A DNA stretch of 64,000 nucleotides. It comes from Georgenia sp. EYE_87 (GTDB lineage: Bacteria > Actinomycetota > Actinomycetes > Actinomycetales > Actinomycetaceae). The notes under the pieces were generated by a model. The model saw only the letters and a list, made by a program, of their open reading frames with translations, did no database searches and was not told where the DNA came from. Position 1 is the stretch's first letter. Each line of letters starts with the position of its first letter. Of this stretch, positions 43,020-52,867 are shown one piece after another. Location of the stretch: NCBI RefSeq assembly GCF_023148685.1, contig NZ_JAHXNL010000012.1:48826-112825 (forward strand), written 5' to 3'. Both the position numbers and the translations under genes were made by a program.

Positions 43020-44069
43020 TCACGGCACCCGGTAGGTCCACTCCTCGGAGAGGAACTTCGTCGCCATCAGCTCCTCCGCGCGGGCGAGCTCCTCGGGCCG
43101 GTAGTCCGACAGCCGCGTGTCGTACCGGTCGCGGAAGTGCGCGATGAACGCGGCGACGATGTCCGCCCGGGCCATGCCCGTCTGCGAGCGCATCGGGTCC
43201 ACGCGCTTGTTGGCGCTGCGGATGCCCTTGTCGGAGAGCTTCTCGCGGCCGATGCGCAGGACGTCGAGCATCTTGTCCGCGTCGATGTCGTAGCTCATCG
43301 TCACGTGGTGCAGCACCACGCCGGAGGCGAAGCGCTTCTGCGCCGCGCCGCCGATCTTGCCGTGCTCCGAGGCGATGTCGTTCAGCGGCACGTACCGCGC
43401 CCTGACGCCCACGTCCGCGAGCGCGCCGAGCACCCAGTCGTCGAGGAAGGCGTAGGACTGCTCGAAGCTCAGTCCCTCGACCAGCGACTCGGGGACGACG
43501 AGCGAGTACGTGATGCAGTTGCCCGGCTCCATGAACATGGCGCCGCCGCCGGAGATCCGGCGCACCACGGTCATGCCGTGGCGCTCGAGGGCCTCGGTGT
43601 CGACCTCGTTGCGCACGGACTGGAAGGAGCCGATGACGACGAGCGGGGCGTTCCACTCCCAGATGCGCATGGTCGGCCCACGCCGGCCCGCCGCCACCTC
43701 CTCGGGGATCACCTGGTCGAGCGCGACGTTCAGCGCCGGGTGCACCGGCTCGCCGTGGATGACGTCGAAGGTGTGGTCCCGCCAGCTCGTCGCGTGGCCC
43801 AGCGCCCGGCGCACCGCGATCCCGACGGACTCGGGGGTGAACCCCACGAGGCTGACGGTGTGGTCGACGGCATCCTCGATGGCCCGTGCGAGCTGGGCGG
43901 CGGTGGCGGTCTCCGGCATGCCGGTCAGCGCGGCGTTGAGATCCTCCAGCGCGTCGTCCGGCTCGAGGAAGAAGTCCCCGGAGAGCCGGGCCCGGGCGAG
44001 ACGCCCGTCTTCGACGTCGACGTCGACCGCGACCAGCTTGCCGCCGGGAACCTTGTACTCACCGTGCAT
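43020..44069 (-). CDS. lplA: Lipoate--protein ligase
   Basis: A 349-residue ligase attaching lipoate to 2-oxo-acid dehydrogenase and glycine-cleavage proteins. The catalytic domain has the RRISGGGAMFMEPGNCITYSLV block (RRxSGGGAV-type) and the lysine in GKIGGAAQKR. The N-terminal about 95 residues, MHGEYKVPGGKLVAVDVDVEDGRLARARLSGDFFLEPDDALEDLNAAL, match the accessory domain that sits at the C-terminus in E. coli LplA, so the order is swapped. TAGGGT (44076-44081) lies 6 nt before the ATG, indicating leaderless translation. Confidence 0.92.
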   Translation of the reverse strand: MHGEYKVPGGKLVAVDVDVEDGRLARARLSGDFFLEPDDALEDLNAALTGMPETATAAQLARAIEDAVDHTVSLVGFTPESVGIAVRRALGHATSWRDHTFDVIHGEPVHPALNVALDQVIPEEVAAGRRGPTMRIWEWNAPLVVIGSFQSVRNEVDTEALERHGMTVVRRISGGGAMFMEPGNCITYSLVVPESLVEGLSFEQSYAFLDDWVLGALADVGVRARYVPLNDIASEHGKIGGAAQKRFASGVVLHHVTMSYDIDADKMLDVLRIGREKLSDKGIRSANKRVDPMRSQTGMARADIVAAFIAHFRDRYDTRLSDYRPEELARAEELMATKFLSEEWTYRVP

Positions 44070-44144
44070 GGATCCACCCTAGATCCCGCCCGGCGCGGGA
44101 CCGGCATGGGGTCCGTCACTCCTCCGCCGACGACGACGGCCGCG

Positions 44145-44213
44145 GCGGTCCCCCGACGACGGCGGGCGGTCCCCCGACGACGGCGGCGGGCCCCGACGAA
44201 GGCCGCCGGGGCC
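44145..44213. repeat. Short tandem repeats and overlapping GC hairpins downstream of cimA
   Basis: A 20-bp unit GCGGTCCCCCGACGACGGCG occurs at 44145-44164 and 44166-44185, with a degenerate third copy. The adjoining sequence can form alternative stems (44181-44187 with 44202-44208, or 44189-44195 with 44207-44213) just past the cimA stop, possibly its terminator. Confidence 0.6.
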
Positions 44214-44220
44214 CTACGCC

Positions 44221-45873
44221 TCAGCGCGGCTCGACGCCGTGGTGGAGCAGGCCCCACACCACCGACTCGGTCAGTGCCTCCCAGCTGGCCTCGATGATGT
44301 TGGTCCCCACGCCCACGGTGGACCAGCTCTGCACGCCGTCGGAGGTCTCGATGAGCACCCGGATGATGGCGTCGGTGCCCTGCTGGCTGTCGAGGATGCG
44401 CACCTTGTAGTCGATGAGCTCGAAGTCCTCGATCTCCGGGTAGGTGCCGACCAGGGCGGCGCGGAGCGCGTGGTCGAGGGCGTTGACGGGGCCGTTCCCC
44501 TCGCCGGTGCTGATCATCCGGCCGTGCCCGGTGCGCAGCTTGACCGTGGCCTCGGAGTCGATCTGCCCGTCGCCGGGGCGGTGCTCGACGAAGGTGCGCC
44601 AGCTCTCGACGTCGAAGAAGCGGGGGGCGCGTCCGCCGTCGATCTCTGCGCGCAGCAGCAGCTCGAAGGAGGCGTCCGCGGCGTCGTAGGTGTAGCCGGC
44701 GGCCTCGGCGTCCTTCACGCGGGTGGTCACGCGGGTCAGCAGCTCGGACTGGCCGGTCAGGTCGAAGCCGAGCTCGCGGCCCTTGAGCTCGATGGAGGCC
44801 CGTCCGGCCATCTCCGAGACGAGCATGCGCATGTCGTTGCCCACGGCGACCGGGTCGATGTGCTGGTAGAGGTCCGGGTCGACACGGATGGCGGAGGCGT
44901 GCAGGCCGGCCTTGTGCGCGAACGCCGACGCACCCACGTAGGGCTGGCGCCCGTAGGGGCTGATGTTGGTGATCTCGGAGATTGCGTGGGCGATGCGGCT
45001 GGCCTCGGTCAGGCCCTCCCCCGCGAGCCCCTGGGTGCCTCGCTTGAGCGCGAGGTTGGCCACGCAGGTGAGCAGGTCGGCGTTCCCGGTGCGCTCCCCG
45101 TAGCCGTTCACCGTCCCCTGGAGGTGCCCGGCGCCGGCCGCGACGGCCGCGAGGGTGTTGGCGACGGCGCAGCCGGAGTCGTTGTGGGCGTGCATCCCGA
45201 GCCGGCCTGACGTGGCGGCGCGGACCTCGCCGACGACCTCGGCCACCTGGTCCGGCAGCATGCCGCCGTTGGTGTCGCACAGCACCACCGTCTCGGCGCC
45301 GGCCTCGAACGCGGTGCGCACGCAGCTGAGGGCGTAGGCCTTGTCGTAGCGGTAGCCGTCGAAGAAGTGCTCGGCGTCCAGGATCACCTCGCGGCCCAGG
45401 CCCACCAGGTAGCGCACCGTCGCCGCGATCATCCGCAGGTTCTCCTGGCCGTCGGTGCGCAGCGCGCGCTCGACGTGGCGGATGTCCGACTTGGCCACGA
45501 GCGTGACCACCGGCGCCTCGGACTCGACCAGCGCCTGGACCTGCGCGTCCTCGTGCGGCTGGGCGCCGGGTTTGCAGGTGGACCCGAACGCCGCCAGGCG
45601 CGCGTGGCGCAGGTCGAGCTCCTTCGCCGCACGGGCGAAGAACTCGGTGTCCTTGGGGATCGCGCCCGGCCAGCCGCCCTCGATGTAGCCCACGCCCAGC
45701 TCGTCGAGCAGGGCCGCGATGGCGAGCTTGTCCGCCACGGAGAGGTTCATCCCCTCCTGCTGGGCGCCGTCGCGCAGCGTCGTGTCGTAGACCTGGACGC
45801 TGGCCGCCGGCGCGCCTGGGCGCCGCGGGACGCCCGGGTCGGTGACGGCGGTGGGCCCGGTGGTGCTGGTCAT
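44221..45873 (-). CDS. cimA: Citramalate synthase
   Basis: A 550-residue DRE-TIM metallolyase that condenses pyruvate and acetyl-CoA to (R)-citramalate, a threonine-independent route to isoleucine. VQVYDTTLRDGAQQEGMNLSV is the catalytic block; GYIEGGWPGAIPKDTEFFARA and FGSTCKPG mark CimA rather than LeuA. MHAHNDSGCAVANTLAAV and NGYGERTGNADL carry metal ligands. The C-terminal LeuA-like regulatory domain (about 410-545) is the feedback site, usually for isoleucine. ATG 45873 with GAGGAGC. It is preceded by an attenuator with its own leader peptide. Confidence 0.93.
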   Translation of the reverse strand: MTSTTGPTAVTDPGVPRRPGAPAASVQVYDTTLRDGAQQEGMNLSVADKLAIAALLDELGVGYIEGGWPGAIPKDTEFFARAAKELDLRHARLAAFGSTCKPGAQPHEDAQVQALVESEAPVVTLVAKSDIRHVERALRTDGQENLRMIAATVRYLVGLGREVILDAEHFFDGYRYDKAYALSCVRTAFEAGAETVVLCDTNGGMLPDQVAEVVGEVRAATSGRLGMHAHNDSGCAVANTLAAVAAGAGHLQGTVNGYGERTGNADLLTCVANLALKRGTQGLAGEGLTEASRIAHAISEITNISPYGRQPYVGASAFAHKAGLHASAIRVDPDLYQHIDPVAVGNDMRMLVSEMAGRASIELKGRELGFDLTGQSELLTRVTTRVKDAEAAGYTYDAADASFELLLRAEIDGGRAPRFFDVESWRTFVEHRPGDGQIDSEATVKLRTGHGRMISTGEGNGPVNALDHALRAALVGTYPEIEDFELIDYKVRILDSQQGTDAIIRVLIETSDGVQSWSTVGVGTNIIEASWEALTESVVWGLLHHGVEPR

Positions 45874-46012
45874 ACGGTGCTCCTCGCGAGAGGCCGTGCG
45901 GGCACGGCCGTGGATCCGACGTGCCCCTGCTCCCCGACGTGGGTGGTGCCGGTACCGGTTGCCGTCCAGGACCTTCCTGACCGGCGCTGCCGGAGGTGGT
46001 GGTCCCGGCAAC

Positions 46013-46038
46013 AAAAAACCTCCCGGGGTACGGGAGGT
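46013..46038 (-). terminator. cimA attenuator terminator
   Basis: On the minus strand CCTCCCG...CGGGAGG forms a 7-bp stem around a short loop and is followed at once by TTTTTT, 140 nt before the cimA ATG. It is one of only two terminator-type hairpins with a T6 run in the window; the other precedes ilvB. Confidence 0.85.
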
Positions 46039-46040
46039 AT

Positions 46041-46068
46041 GCGCATCGGGCGGGTGTGCCTGATGCGC
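46041..46068 (-). promoter_or_regulatory. Leader hairpin next to the leader peptide stop (cimA attenuator)
   Basis: GCGCATC (minus strand 46068-46062) pairs with GATGCGC (46047-46041), starting right at the leader peptide TAG and ending 2 nt before the T6 terminator hairpin. It would be sensitive to where the ribosome sits; the exact antiterminator pairing could not be resolved by eye. Confidence 0.6.
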
Positions 46069-46097
46069 TAGCCGATAATGAGCTGGGACTGCGTCAC
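46068..46097 (-). CDS. cimA leader peptide (attenuation)
   Basis: A 9-codon reading frame MTQSQLIIG with stop TAG, GTG start at 46097-46095. Codons 6-8 are CTC ATT ATC (Leu-Ile-Ile). CACACT ends 7 nt before the GTG, the same spacing as other leaderless starts here, so the mRNA may begin at the peptide itself. A hairpin and the T6 terminator follow. Its position and branched-chain content mark it as a ribosome-mediated attenuator for cimA. Confidence 0.72.
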   Translation of the reverse strand: MTQSQLIIG

Positions 46098-46221
46098 GCC
46101 TCACAGTGTGCCACACCGGCCGGAGCGCGGACCATGCGCTCAGGATGCGGACCACCACCATGCGGTCCGCGCCGACCGCCCGTCCCTGCGGGTCGAGTCG
46201 GCCCACGAGCCGCAGGCCCGG

Positions 46222-46277
46222 CGAGAACGCCCTCCGTGCCCGTCGGCTGGTGCGGACGGGCACGGAGGGCGTTCTCG
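46222..46277 (-). terminator. 23-bp perfect inverted repeat: ilvE terminator
   Basis: Arms 46222-46244 and 46255-46277 are perfectly complementary over 23 bp, with a 10-nt loop, beginning 23 nt past the ilvE stop. There is no T-run. It separates ilvE from the cimA leader. Confidence 0.75.
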
Positions 46278-46299
46278 GCGCGAGGCACCGGCGGCCCGG

Positions 46300-47457
46300 T
46301 CAGGCTAGCCGGTACATCCAGTCGTGGGTGTCGGGCCGGAGCCCGTACTGGATGTCGGTCAGCTCGCCGTAGAGGCCGCTGGTGACCGCACCGGGCCGTC
46401 CGTCGGCCACGGTGACGTCGAAGCCGCTGCCCGCGAGCCGGCCGATCGGCGTGATGACTGCGGCGGTCCCGCAGGCGAACATCTCGGAGACCTCGCCGGA
46501 GCGGATCTGCTCCAGCAGCTCGGTGAGGTTGATCGTCTCCTCGCTGACCTTGCGCCCGGACTCGCGCAGCAGCTGCAGGATGGCGCCGCGGGTGCCGCCC
46601 TCGAGGATGGTCCCCGTCAGCGACGGGGTGCGCACGGCGCCGTCGGCCCCGACGACGAAGACGTTCATGCCCCCGAGCTCCTCGAGCTTGGTGCCTGTGG
46701 CGGCGTCGAGGAAGCAGACCTGCTCGAAGCCCTTCTCGTAGGCCTCCTGCTGCGGCAGCAGGGACGCGGCGTAGTTTCCGCCGGTCTTGGCCGCACCCAT
46801 GCCGCCCGGCCCCACGCGGTGGTAGTCCTCCGCCACCCAGATCGCGACCGGCTCGAAGCCGTGAGCGAAGTACGGACCCACGGGCGAGGCGATGAGGAGG
46901 TACTCCACCTGGTGGGCGGAGCGCACACCGAGGAAGGGCTCGGTCGCGATCGCGAACGGGCGCAGGTACAGGCTCGAGCCGGGGACCGACGGGACCCAGC
47001 GGGCGTCGGCCGCGACCAGTGCGGCGAGGGAGGCGACGAAGTCCTCCTCGGGCAGCTCCGGCATGGCCAGGCGCCGCGCGGAGGCGTTGAAGCGGGCGGC
47101 GTTGAAGCCGGGCCGGAAGGTCCACACGGACCCGTCCGCGTGCCGGTACGCCTTGAGCCCCTCGAAGATCTCCTGGCCGTAGTGCAGGACGGCGGCGGCG
47201 GGCGAGAGAGTGAGCGGGCCGAACGCCTCCACCCGGTGGCCGTGCCACCCCTCGCGCGGGGTCCAGGTGGCGCGGGCCATGTGGTCGGTGAAGGAGACCC
47301 CGAAGCTGAGGTTGTCCATCACGGCGCTGAAGGCGTCCTCGCCCGCCGGCGCGGCGTTGACGGTCAGGGGGAAGCGGGGGGCGAGGTCGGCCGCGGCCGG
47401 CAGTTCGGCCGCGGTGGGCCCGGTCAGCGTGGAGAGCTGGTCGGACGAGGTGCTCAT
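46300..47457 (-). CDS. ilvE: Branched-chain amino acid aminotransferase
   Basis: A 385-residue fold-type IV PLP aminotransferase performing the last step of Ile, Val and Leu synthesis with glutamate. LHYGQEIFEGLKAYRHADG, LYLRPFAIATEPFLGV, the PLP lysine in GGMGAAKTGGNYAASLLPQQEA, and TPSLTGTILEGGTRGAILQL are all diagnostic of actinobacterial IlvE (type II, about 370 residues). ATG 47457 follows GAAGG. It lies 119 bp downstream of leuB. Confidence 0.96.
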   Translation of the reverse strand: MSTSSDQLSTLTGPTAAELPAAADLAPRFPLTVNAAPAGEDAFSAVMDNLSFGVSFTDHMARATWTPREGWHGHRVEAFGPLTLSPAAAVLHYGQEIFEGLKAYRHADGSVWTFRPGFNAARFNASARRLAMPELPEEDFVASLAALVAADARWVPSVPGSSLYLRPFAIATEPFLGVRSAHQVEYLLIASPVGPYFAHGFEPVAIWVAEDYHRVGPGGMGAAKTGGNYAASLLPQQEAYEKGFEQVCFLDAATGTKLEELGGMNVFVVGADGAVRTPSLTGTILEGGTRGAILQLLRESGRKVSEETINLTELLEQIRSGEVSEMFACGTAAVITPIGRLAGSGFDVTVADGRPGAVTSGLYGELTDIQYGLRPDTHDWMYRLA

Positions 47458-47576
47458 GGGGGACAACCCTTCTCGGGTGCGAGTGCTGGGGACGACGGTA
47501 TCGCCGACGGCCCGTCGGCGGGAGGGCCGACGGGCTCGTGACGGGGCCGCGCGGGGCGGCGGGACGCTGCTCTCGG

Positions 47577-48638
47577 TCAGCCCGATACTCGGGCGCCGGA
47601 GGCTACCCGCGCCGCGAGGGCGTCGCCCACCGCGCTGGTGGAGCGCGGCGTGCCGTCGCGCTCGGCGATGTCGGCGGCGACCGCGTCGGCGACGCGGCGC
47701 GCCTCCTCGGTCAGGCCGAGGTGCTCGAGCATGAGGGAGACCGAGAGCACCGTGGCGGTGGGGTCGGCCTTCGCCTGGCCGGCGATGTCCGGCGCGGACC
47801 CGTGCACCGGCTCGAACATCGACGGGGTGGTGCGCTCGGGGTTGACGTTGCCGGAGGCGGCCAGCCCGATGCCGCCGGTGATGGCCGCCGCGAGGTCGGT
47901 GAGGATGTCGCCGAAGAGGTTGTCGGTGACGATGACGTCGAACCGGGACGGGTCGGTCACCAGGTAGATGGTCGCGGCGTCGACGTGCGCGTAGTCGACG
48001 CTGACCTCCGGGTACTCGGCCCCGACGGCCTCGACCGTGCGCCGCCAGAGGTGCCCGGCGTGCACGAGGACGTTGTGCTTGTGCACGAGCGTGAGCTTCT
48101 TGCGCGGGCGGGCCTGGGCGCGGGCGAACGCGTCCCGCACGACGCGCTCGACGCCGAACGCGGTGTTGACCGAGACCTCGTTGGCCACCTCGTGCGGGGT
48201 GCCGACGCGGATCGCGCCGCCGTTGCCGACGTAGGGGCCCTCGGTGCCTTCCCGGACGACGACGAAGTCCACGTCGCCGGGGTTCGCCAGCGGGGTCGGG
48301 ACGCCGGGGTACAGGCGCGAGGGGCGAAGGTTGACGTAGTGGTCCAGGGCGAACCGGAGCTTGAGGAGGAGGCCTCGCTCGAGGACGCCGGACGGGACGG
48401 ACGGGTCACCGATCGCGCCGAGCAGGATGGCGTCGTGCTGACGGATCGCGGCGAGGTCCTCGTCGGTGAGGGTCTCCCCGGTCCGGTGCCAGCGCTGGGC
48501 GCCGAGGTCGAAGGCGGTGCGCTCCACCGCGACACCCGAGCCGGCGAGGACGGTGTCGAGCACCTTGAGGCCCTCGGCGACCACCTCCGGGCCGATCCCG
48601 TCGCCCGCCACCACTGCCAGCTTGATCGTGCGCGTCAT
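47577..48638 (-). CDS. leuB: 3-isopropylmalate dehydrogenase
   Basis: A 353-residue beta-decarboxylating dehydrogenase that converts 3-isopropylmalate to 2-oxoisocaproate with NAD+; with CimA and LeuCD it also acts on methylmalate toward isoleucine. Motifs are [37 protein letters not shown], the catalytic region [33 protein letters not shown] and [22 protein letters not shown] (48646-48651) is 7 nt before the ATG, so it is probably leaderless. Confidence 0.96.
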   Translation of the reverse strand: MTRTIKLAVVAGDGIGPEVVAEGLKVLDTVLAGSGVAVERTAFDLGAQRWHRTGETLTDEDLAAIRQHDAILLGAIGDPSVPSGVLERGLLLKLRFALDHYVNLRPSRLYPGVPTPLANPGDVDFVVVREGTEGPYVGNGGAIRVGTPHEVANEVSVNTAFGVERVVRDAFARAQARPRKKLTLVHKHNVLVHAGHLWRRTVEAVGAEYPEVSVDYAHVDAATIYLVTDPSRFDVIVTDNLFGDILTDLAAAITGGIGLAASGNVNPERTTPSMFEPVHGSAPDIAGQAKADPTATVLSVSLMLEHLGLTEEARRVADAVAADIAERDGTPRSTSAVGDALAARVASGARVSG

Positions 48639-48776
48639 GAAGGCGAAACTACTCGGTCCGTCCACTGAGCGGGACCCGGATCTCACGATCCGAACATGGC
48701 CAAGGCTGCGTGGGTCCGCTCCTCCGGCGGCTCCCGCCCCGCACGGGAGCAATCCCCGCATCCCGGAGGTCCCCCG

Positions 48777-49976
48777 TCACGCGGCGACCGCCGCCGCGCC
48801 GGCGGCGCTCTGCCGCTCCCGCACAGCCAGCACGATCGCCCGCACGCCGCCCAGGAGCGCGACCCCCGCGGCGACGCTGAACGCCGCCGGGATGCCGCTC
48901 GACCGCGCGACCAGGCCGAGCAGGATCGGTCCACCGCCGATCCCCAGGTCGAGGAACGCACTGAGCGTGCCGGAGGCGGCGCCCCGCGCGTCCGCGCTGG
49001 CCCTCGCGAAGGCGGCAGCGAAGAGGGCGGGCGTGCTGAACGCGATGCCAAGCCCCATGACCCCCGCTCCGATCACAGCGCCGGCCGGGGAGGTCCACAG
49101 CGCCAGCACGGTCAGTCCGACGGCCATCGTCAGGATCGCGCAGGCGCCGAGCGGGAGCGGCGGGACGCGGTCCGGCACCCGCGCGCAGGCAATCCGGACG
49201 ACGACGACCACGGCGCCGTAGGTGAGCAGGGGCAGGCTGGTGGTGGTCAGGCGCACATCGGCGGCGTGGAGCGCTGCGAACGCGAAGAACCCGCCCATGG
49301 CGACGGTGGAGGCCAGGAACGCCAGCCCCACCGGGAGCGATGCCCGGTGGATGAGGTGACGGGCGCCCTGCCCGAGCGGACCGGGCGGTCGCGTCTCGCC
49401 GATACCCAGCACGAGCGCCGCCGCACCAGCGGCCAGCACCGCCGCCCCCACCCAGGCGGCGGCGAACCCCACGGTCCGCACCAGGAGCTCGCCCAGCGGC
49501 GGACCGGCGGTGAGCCCGAGGTAGAGGCCGAGAGAGTTGTAGCTCAGGGCCTCCCCCATCCGGCTCTGCGGCGCCAGGTCCACGAGCGCCGCGACGGCGG
49601 CGACGAAGAAGGCGGCCTCGGCCGCGCCCAGCAGGAGGCGCAGCGCGACGACACCGCCCAGCGTCGCCGCCTGGGCCGTGAGCGCCAGGCACACGGCACA
49701 GAGCAGCGCGCCGGCGACCATGATCGGACGTCGGCCCCGGACGTCGGCCACGCGGCCGGCGAGGGGCCGCAGCATCAGCGCGACGACGGCGAAGGCGCCG
49801 AAGGCCAGCCCGACGCCCGCGGCGTCGGAGCCGACCGGTCCGGTGACGTAGACGGGGAGGGTGTAGATGGCGACGCCGGTGGCGCTGAAGTAGGCGAGCT
49901 CGGCCAGGGAGAGCAGGACGAACGGCCTCGTGAACAGCCGCTGTCTCTGTGCGGTCCGCCCGGACTCGATGTCCAT
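48777..49976 (-). CDS. Major facilitator superfamily transporter
   Basis: A 399-residue 12-helix MFS protein. Motif A is present as GRVADVRGRRP after helix 2, and the N-terminus FVLLSLAELAYFSATGVAIYTLPVYVTGPVGSDAAGVGLAFG is helix 1. It may be a drug/metabolite exporter; the substrate is unknown. GACAAT (49983-49988) lies 6 nt before the ATG, suggesting its own leaderless promoter, although an HD-GYP/LuxR gene ends 55 bp upstream on the same strand. The pair interrupts the branched-chain cluster. Confidence 0.9.
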   Translation of the reverse strand: MDIESGRTAQRQRLFTRPFVLLSLAELAYFSATGVAIYTLPVYVTGPVGSDAAGVGLAFGAFAVVALMLRPLAGRVADVRGRRPIMVAGALLCAVCLALTAQAATLGGVVALRLLLGAAEAAFFVAAVAALVDLAPQSRMGEALSYNSLGLYLGLTAGPPLGELLVRTVGFAAAWVGAAVLAAGAAALVLGIGETRPPGPLGQGARHLIHRASLPVGLAFLASTVAMGGFFAFAALHAADVRLTTTSLPLLTYGAVVVVVRIACARVPDRVPPLPLGACAILTMAVGLTVLALWTSPAGAVIGAGVMGLGIAFSTPALFAAAFARASADARGAASGTLSAFLDLGIGGGPILLGLVARSSGIPAAFSVAAGVALLGGVRAIVLAVRERQSAAGAAAVAA

Positions 49977-50031
49977 GCGGCCATTGTCGGCGCGGGCGGC
50001 CGGGCGTACATGGGTAGATCTACGCACGGGT

Positions 50032-51591
50032 TCAGCGGCGCTCGAGGAGTCCGTGCTCCATGGCGAACAGCGCCGCGGCCGCCCGCGTGCTGGCACCGAT
50101 GCGGACGTAGATGTCCTGGACGTGGTGCTCGGCGGTCCGCGGGGAGATGACGAGCAGGTCGGCGATGTCCCGGTTGGTCCGGCCCTGGGCCACCAGGCGG
50201 AGCACCTCGACCTGACGCTCGGTGAGGCCGGCGACCCCTCCGACGCGCGCGGTGCGCCGCCCGGCCGCCTGCAGGACCGCCGCGACGGCGTCCGGGTCCA
50301 GCCGGCCCGACCGGGCCTGCGCCGCGAGGTGGTCGGCGGCGTCCTCCCCGCCCGCCTCGACGCGCGTGCGGTACGCGTCCGCGGCGGCGAGGATCCGCGC
50401 CTCGAGGGAGAGGTCCGCCGCGCGCAGCCCGCGGTGGTAGCCGCTCCCGTCGCACCGTTCGTGGTGCGCTGCCGCGATCGTGGCGACGCCCGCCAGTGCG
50501 GGCGCACGCGCCAGGATCCGCTCCGTGAAGTAGGGGTGCAGACGCGCCTGGTCGTCCTCGGCCCGGGTGAGCGGGCCGACCTTGTTCCAGATGCGGCCCG
50601 AGACGGCGATGCGGCCGAGGTCGTGGAGGTGCCCGGCGAGCCGCAGCCGCCCGGCGTCGGCCGGCCGCAGGTGGCCCGCCGCGTCGGCGGCGAGACCGGC
50701 CACCGCGGCGGAGTGGCCGTGCAGTCGCGGGCTCTTGAGGTCCACGAGATCGCCGAAGGTACGGGCGACGTCCGCGAACGCGCGGTCGTCGACGTGGCGC
50801 ACCGGGTCCGGCTCGAGACCGAGCACGACGTCGAGGGGGTCCGCAGTCCCGCCGTCGCCCGTTCCGACGGCCCCCGCCCCGACGGCGCCCGCCCCGCCGG
50901 CCCCCGCCCCGCCGTCGTCGACGGCGCTCCCGAGCAGCTCCGCCGTGCACGCCTCGACCAGGCGGGGGTCGAGCAGCGTCCCCGCACGCCGCCGCAGCTC
51001 GGCGAGAGCTGACCGTGGGTCCATGAGCAGCGCCAGCAGCACGGCGGCCCCTGCGACGTGAACGATCCGCGTCGCCAGCGGGATGTCCTCCCCCGCCACC
51101 GCCGGGTAGCCCTTCCCGTCCCACTGGCCGGTGACGTGCGCGAGCGCCCGGACGACGCCGTCGCCGAGGTCGAGACGCCGGGCGGCGTCGCTGGCGACCT
51201 CGCACGTCGCCCGCGGTGGGCCGTCGTCGCGCGCGGCCCGCACCGCCGAGAGCAGGGTCCGTCCCCGCCCCCGCCCGGACGCGGCGGCCACGCCCGGCAC
51301 GAAGGTGCGCAAGACGTCGCCCGGGCGGGTCAGGTCCGCGACGAAGCTGTAGCGGACGACGGAGATGTCGTCACCGAAGAGGTGCGCGGCCTCCACCGAG
51401 GCGGCGGTGCAGCCGAGGTGCTCGAGGAGCGAGGCGTACAGGACCGTGCGGACGTCATCGTCCGGGCAGCCGACGGCACGGGCCAGCCGGACCGCCACCA
51501 CGCAGCGGACGAGAGACTCGTCCGGCGGAGCACCGGTCCCCAGGTCCATCGCGCCGGAGAGGCCGCCGAGGATCCCCAGGAGTCGGATCAC
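50032..51591 (-). CDS. Tandem HD-GYP-like protein with LuxR-type DNA-binding domain
   Basis: A 519-residue protein of three parts. A degenerate first HD-GYP unit (about 1-215) has LLEHLG where LLHDxG is expected but keeps GQWDGKGYP. A low-complexity linker (about 222-250) follows. The second HD-GYP unit (about 270-445) keeps HLHDLGRI and HHERCDGSGYHRG, with GYH for GYP. A LuxR helix-turn-helix ends the protein (about 455-510: LTERQVEVLRLVAQGRTNRDIADLLVISPRTAEHHVQDIY). It may be a cyclic-dinucleotide-linked regulator, possibly of the MFS gene next to it. GTG 51591 is my choice; a start at 51666 is possible. Confidence 0.82.
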   Translation of the reverse strand: MIRLLGILGGLSGAMDLGTGAPPDESLVRCVVAVRLARAVGCPDDDVRTVLYASLLEHLGCTAASVEAAHLFGDDISVVRYSFVADLTRPGDVLRTFVPGVAAASGRGRGRTLLSAVRAARDDGPPRATCEVASDAARRLDLGDGVVRALAHVTGQWDGKGYPAVAGEDIPLATRIVHVAGAAVLLALLMDPRSALAELRRRAGTLLDPRLVEACTAELLGSAVDDGGAGAGGAGAVGAGAVGTGDGGTADPLDVVLGLEPDPVRHVDDRAFADVARTFGDLVDLKSPRLHGHSAAVAGLAADAAGHLRPADAGRLRLAGHLHDLGRIAVSGRIWNKVGPLTRAEDDQARLHPYFTERILARAPALAGVATIAAAHHERCDGSGYHRGLRAADLSLEARILAAADAYRTRVEAGGEDAADHLAAQARSGRLDPDAVAAVLQAAGRRTARVGGVAGLTERQVEVLRLVAQGRTNRDIADLLVISPRTAEHHVQDIYVRIGASTRAAAALFAMEHGLLERR

Positions 51592-51733
51592 GCCGTCACG
51601 ATGACAGGCGCCGGCGCCCACCGCAACGGTCCGCGGTCCGGGGAGGGCCCTACGCCGCGGGGTCATCGGGGGCGCTCACCGGGGATCGGCGTGGGCAGTG
51701 CCGATGAACGCGCCGTCGACGCCGGAGACGCCG

Positions 51734-51768
51734 CGACGGTGAGGACCCGGGCAGGGTCCTCACCGTCG
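51734..51768 (-). terminator. ilvBNC terminator
   Basis: A perfect 15-bp inverted repeat (51734-51748 with 51754-51768) around the loop GGGCA, 11 nt past the ilvC stop. No T-run. Confidence 0.8.
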
Positions 51769-51778
51769 CACGAGGTCG

Positions 51779-52867
<1,089 letters not shown>

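Larger units (their letters stand above)
45874..46299 (-). other. cimA leader and ilvE 3' region
   Basis: This 426-base non-coding stretch contains the cimA leader peptide (46068-46097), a hairpin at the peptide stop, the T6 terminator (46013-46038) and the ilvE terminator inverted repeat (46222-46277). Between the T6 terminator and cimA (45874-46012) I see nothing else. Confidence 0.7.

Noticed and set aside
44145..44213. Possible CRISPR or operator array
   Set aside because: Only two good copies of a low-complexity GC unit; better explained as slippage within a terminator region.
48639..48776. LtbR-like palindrome or attenuator before leuB
   Set aside because: Only a leaderless -10 (TAGTTT) is visible; no matching palindrome, leader peptide or terminator.
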